Shown here: piece by piece, positions 59,112 to 64,000 of the stretch | How the letters are laid out: every line of letters starts with the position of its first letter | Position numbering within the stretch: the first letter of the stretch is position 1 | Source: Ricordea florida | Lineage: Eukaryota > Cnidaria > Anthozoa > Corallimorpharia > Ricordeidae | Length of the DNA stretch: 64,000 nucleotides | Direction: 5' to 3' | Assembly (NCBI GenBank): GCA_949710005.1 | Contig: OX453286.1 | Location: forward strand, 3,663,701 to 3,727,700 | Made by a program: the position numbers and the translations under genes | Notes under the pieces: model-generated | Seen by the model: only the letters and a program-made list of their open reading frames with translations | Told to the model about the DNA's origin: nothing | The model's database searches: none

Positions 59112-62100
59112 TGTGTATAGAATAACCATGGTTAAAATATACTTATAATGTGGGTATAGAATAACCATGGTTAAAATATACCCATAATATGGGTACAGGA
59201 TAACCATGGTTAAAATATACCCATTATATGGGTACAGAGTAACCATGGTTAAAATATACAGGTCTATAATATGGGTACAGAGTAACCAGGGTTAAAATAT
59301 ACCCATAATATGGGTACAGAGAAACCAGGGTTAAAATATACAGGTCTATAATATGGGTACAGAGTAACCATGGTTAAAATATACCCATATTATGGGTATA
59401 GAATAACCATGGTTAAAATATACCCATAATATGGGTATAGAATAACCATGGTTAAAATATACCCATAATATGGGTACAGAGTAACCATGGTTAAAATATA
59501 CCCATATTATGGGTATAGAATAACCATGGTTAAAATATACCCATATTATGGGTATAGAATAACCATGGTTAAAATATACCCATAATATGGGTATAGAATA
59601 ACCATGGTTAAAATATACCCATAATATGGGTACAGAGTAACCATGGTTAAAATATACCCATAATATGGGTACAGAGTAACCAGGGTTAAAATATACCCAT
59701 ATTATGGGTATAGAATAACCATGGTTAAAATATACCCATAATATGGGTATAGAATAACCATGGCTAAAATATACCCATAATATGGGTACAGAGTAACCAT
59801 GGTTAAAATATACCCATAATATGGGTACAGAGTAACCATGGTTAAAATATACCCATATTATGGGTATAGAATAACCATGGTTAAAATATACCCATAATAT
59901 GGGTATAGAATAACCATGGTTAAAATATACCCATAATATGAGTATAGAATAACCATGGTTAAAATATACCTATAATATGGGTATAGAATAACCATGGTTA
60001 AAATATACCCATAATATGGGTATAGAATAACCATGGTTAAAATATACCCATATTATGGGTATAGAATAACCATGGTTAAAATATACCCATATTATGGGTA
60101 CAGAATAACCATGGTTAAAATATACCCATATTATGGGTATAGAATAACCATGGTTAAAATATACCCATAATATCGGTATAGAATAACCATGGTTAAAATA
60201 TACCCATATTATGGGTACAGAATAACCATGGCTAAAATATACCCAAAATATGGGTATAGAATAACCATGGTTAAAATATACCCATATTATGGGTACAGAG
60301 TAACCAGGGTTAAAATATACCCATATTATGGGTATAGAATAACCATGGTTAAAATATACCCATAATATGGGTATAGAATAACCATGGTTAAAATATACCC
60401 ATAATATGGGTACAGAGTAACCATGGTTAAAATATACCCATAATATGGGTACAGAGTAACCAGGGTTAAAATATACCCAAAATATGGGTATAGAATAACC
60501 ATGGTTAAAATATACCCATATTATGGGTACAGAATAACCATGGTTAAAATATACCCATATTATGGGTATAGAATAACCATGGTTAAAATATACCCATAAT
60601 ATCGGTATAGAATAACCATGGTTAAAATATACCCATATTATGGGTATAGAATAACCATGGTTAAAATATACCCATAATATGGGTATAGAATAACCATGGT
60701 TAAAATATACCCATATTATGGGTATAGAATAACCATGGTTAAAATATACCCATATTATGGGTATAGAATAACCATGGTTAAAATATACCCATATTATGGG
60801 TATAGAATAACCATGGTTAAAATATACCCATAATATGGGTATAGAATAACCATGGTTAAAATATACCCATATTATGGGTATAGAATAACCATGGTTAAAA
60901 TATACCCATATTATGGGTATAGAATAACCATGGTTAAAATATACCCATATTATGGGTACAGAGTAACCATGGTTAAAATATACCCATATTATGGGTATAG
61001 AATAACCATGGTTAAAATATACCCATAATATGGGTATAGAATAACCATGGTTAAAATATACCCATAATATGAGTATAGAATAACCATGGTTAAAATATAC
61101 CTATAATATGGGTATAGAATAACCATGGTTAAAATATACCCATAATATGGGTATAGAATAACCATGGTTAAAATATACCCATATTATGGGTATAGAATAA
61201 CCATGGTTAAAATATACCCATATTATGGGTACAGAATAACCATGGTTAAAATATACCCATATTATGGGTATAGAATAACCATGGTTAAAATATACCCATA
61301 ATATCGGTATAGAATAACCATGGTTAAAATATACCCATATTATGGGTACAGAATAACCATGGCTAAAATATACCCAAAATATGGGTATAGAATAACCATG
61401 GTTAAAATATACCCATATTATGGGTATAGAATAACCATGGTTAAAATATACCTATAATATGGGTACAGAATAACCATGGTTAAAATATACCCATTATATG
61501 GGTACAGAGTAACCATGGTTAAAATATACCCATAATATGGGTACAGAGTAACCATGGTTAAAATATACCCATATTATGGGTATATTTTAACCATGGTTAT
61601 TCTATACCCATAATATGGGTATAGAATAACCATGGTTAAAATATACTTATAATATGGGTATAGAATAACCATGGTTAAAATATACCCATAATATAAGTAA
61701 AAAATAACCATGGTTAAAATATACCCATTATATGGGTACAGAGTAACCATGGTTAAAATATACTTATAATATGGGTATAGAATAACCATGGTTAAAATAT
61801 ACCCATAATATGGGTATAGAATAACCATGGTTAAAATATACCCATATTATGGGTATAGAATAACCATGGTTAAAATATACCCATATTATGGGTACAGAAT
61901 AACCATGGTTAAAATATACCCATATTATGGGTATAGAATAACCATGGTTAAAATATACCTATAATATTGGTATAGAATAACCATGGTTAAAATATACCCA
62001 TAATATAAGTAAAAAATAACCATGGTTAAAATATACCCATTATATGGGTACAGAGTAACCATGGTTAAAGTATACTTATAATATGGGTATAAAATAACCA

Positions 62101-63440
62101 TGGTTAAAATATACCCATTATATGGGTACAGAGTAACCATGGTTAAAATATACTTATAATATGGGTATAGAATAACCATGGTTAAAATATACCATAATAT
62201 GGGTATAGAATAACCATGGTTAAAATATACCTATAATATGGGTATAGAATAACCATGGTTAAAATATACCCATAATATGGGTATAGAATAACCATGGTTA
62301 AAATATACCCATAATATGGGTATAGAATAACCATGGTTAAAATATACCCATATTATGGGTATAGAATAACCATGGTTGAAATATACCCATATTATGGGTA
62401 TAGAATAACCATGGTTAAAATATACCCATAATATCGGTATAGAATAACCATGGTTAAAATATACCCATATTATGGGTACAGAATAACCATGGTTAAAATA
62501 TACCGATATTATGGGTATAGAATAACCATGGTTAAAATATACCCATAATATGGGTATAGAATAACCATGGTTAAAATATACCCATAATATAAGTATAAAA
62601 TAACCATGGTTAAAATATACCCATTATATGGGTACAGAGTAACCATGGTTAAAATATACTTATAATATGGGTATAGAATAACCATGGTTAAAATATACCC
62701 ATAATATGGGTATAGAATAACCATGGTTAAAATATACCTATAATATGGGTATAGAATAACCATGGTTAAAATATACCCATAATATGGGTATAGAATAACC
62801 ATGGTTAAAATATACCCATAATATGGGTATAGAATAACCATGGTTAAAATATACCCATATTATGGGTATAGAATAACCATGGTTGAAATATACCCATATT
62901 ATGGGTATAGAATAACCATGGTTAAAATATACCCATAATATCGGTATAGAATAACCATGGTTAAAATATACCCATATTATGGGTACAGAATAACCATGGT
63001 TAAAATATACCCATATTATGGGTATAGAATAACCATGGTTAAAATATACCCATAATATGGGTATAGAATAACCATGGTTAAAATATACCTATAATATGGG
63101 TACAGAATAACCATGGTTAAAATATACCCCTAATATGGGTACAGAGTAACCATGGTTAAAATATACCCATAATATGGGTATAGAATAACCATGGTTAAAA
63201 TATACCCATAATATGGGTACAGAATAACCATGGTTAAAATATACCTATAATATGGGTACAGAATAACCATGGTTAAAATATACCCCTAATATGGGTACAG
63301 AGTAACCATGGTTAAAATATACCCAAAATAATTATGGGTACAGAATAACCATGGTTACAATGTACTCATATTATGGGAATGGATTAACCATTGTTAAAAT
63401 ATACTCTTATTTTTGGTATTGAATGAACCAAGGTTAAAAT
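59112..63440. repeat. 4.3-kb satellite of 39-bp units
   Basis: About 110 copies of TAACCATGGTTAAAATATAC followed by CCATAATATGGGTATAGAA. The unit is doubly palindromic (AACCATGGTT; CCCATANTATGGG). Variants such as ATAATATCGGTATAG recur 1131 bp apart (29 units) and 507 bp apart (13 units). Orientation flips near 61575-61605. MVILYPYYGYIL-type ORFs are artefacts of the repeat. It lies wholly within intron 1 of the visible part. Confidence 0.97.
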
Positions 63441-63889
63441 AATATTATACTACTTATCAACCAAGGATGAGGTCATAACAGGGAAATGTCGGACTGAGTC
63501 ATTGATGAATTGACCGAGGGATAGCAAGGTCAATGTGTCAAGAACTTTTTTGCCTTTTCTTTATTTTCAGTTTAGTCTTTCATTCAATGTACATGTATCT
63601 TAAGTTATTTCTACAATTCTAAACAAGCACTGATATGTTCAGTTCTCACTGTATGTTCTGTGAAGATCAAGAATAAATGAATTAAGGATCATAAAGCATT
63701 TTGGTTGATCATAGTGAACTCTGTCTGGATACTCAGCCAAGGACTCCATTCAGGAACGTGACAATACCCATAATATTATAATACAACAAGGAATTAATGA
63801 AAGCACTTGACATCTTTTCTGGTAGCTACTGTGTTCTTCACATGTACTGTACACAGCACAGTATAAATGTAAATAAACTTAATTCTTAC
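63441..63889. other. Intron sequence between satellite and exon 1
   Basis: Unique-looking AT-rich DNA; no gene or repeat recognised. Confidence 0.5.
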
Positions 63890-63922
63890 CTCTTCATCAC
63901 TAAGGATTTCTTCATAAGCATC
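63890..63922 (-). CDS. VIRMA: VIRMA exon 1 of those visible (acidic linker)
   Basis: 33 nt, phase 0 to 0, reads DAYEEILSDEE. It resembles the acidic stretch of human VIRMA (GYEQISSDED). Flanked by TAG and GTAAG. Earlier exons are outside the window. Confidence 0.75.
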
Positions 63923-64000
63923 CTAGGCAAAATAAGCAAACAAACACAGTTATTATTGACAGTATTCTGGTCAAATCCTTTGAATAAAGAAATAGCATCA

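Larger units (their letters stand above)
211..63922 (-). other. VIRMA: VIRMA (virilizer homologue) gene locus, 48 exons seen, 5' end outside the window
   Basis: This is the host gene. VIRMA is the large nuclear scaffold of the m6A writer complex; it binds WTAP and guides METTL3/METTL14 to mRNA. Reading the minus strand from 63922 down to 211, 48 exons can be chained with AG acceptors, GT donors and consistent phase, total 4608 nt. Their order follows the human protein as I recall it: acidic linker, 'YDPYDRELVPLL'-like segment, the long helical HEAT/ARM-like body, then an Arg/Gly-rich tail with the near-identical block RKQNTSRPPSMHVDDF. The first quarter of the protein (VIR_N domain) must lie beyond 64000. 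The intron between exons 23 and 24 carries a Polinton and a Penelope element. The main uncertainty is the exact position of the C terminus and of a few weak splice sites. Confidence 0.93.

Noticed and set aside
61574-62841. Long minus-strand ORFs reading MVILYPYYGYILT repeats
   Set aside because: They are translations of the 39-bp satellite, whose length is a multiple of three; no start context or non-repeat part.

Overview
The window comes from an intron-rich animal genome. Gene structure, the dense mix of short repeats and the kinds of mobile DNA point to a cnidarian, most likely an anthozoan such as a stony coral; this is inference, since no species marker was identified. One host gene runs on the minus strand through almost the whole window. 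I could chain 48 exons between 63922 and 211, all with AG/GT borders and matching phase. They total 4608 nt (1535 codons plus a stop) and follow, in order, human VIRMA (virilizer homologue, KIAA1429) as I remember it. VIRMA is the HEAT/ARM-like scaffold of the nuclear m6A mRNA methyltransferase complex (METTL3-METTL14-WTAP). The N-terminal quarter lies beyond the right edge; the Arg/Gly-rich C terminus lies at the left edge.

The intron between exons 23 (40181-40261) and 24 (20962-21024) is about 19 kb and holds two large mobile elements. The first is a Polinton/Maverick-type endogenous DNA virus at about 21161-36496. It is bounded by inverted terminal repeats made of tandem AT-rich units and sits in a TTA-repeat tract. 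It encodes a protein-primed family B DNA polymerase, a double-jelly-roll major capsid protein, an A32-like packaging ATPase, a probable penton, a DUF2738-like (putative ssDNA-binding) protein, a retroviral-type integrase fragment and a set of small membrane or coiled-coil proteins. A TTTAAAGAT-like motif lies about 24-27 nt upstream of most start codons and is a candidate viral promoter. The copy looks decayed: the polymerase is split over two frames, the integrase is cut off after its first catalytic Asp, and one membrane/coiled-coil gene is probably frameshifted at a T run. The second element, directly to the right (36593-39420), is a Penelope-like retroelement with a 711-codon RT plus GIY-YIG ORF between two direct ~280-bp repeats.

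The other introns hold interspersed ~115-bp repeat units, hAT-like MITEs, long hairpins, tRNA-derived SINEs, several minisatellites (51, 84, ~110, 108 and 114 bp units) and a 4.3-kb satellite of 39-bp units with higher-order structure (59112-63440). Two minisatellites have copied the 3' end of a VIRMA exon together with its 5' splice site, which is unusual.

Limits: exon calls rest on reading splice sites and remembered homology, not on alignment or RNA data. Viral and repeat family names are from memory.
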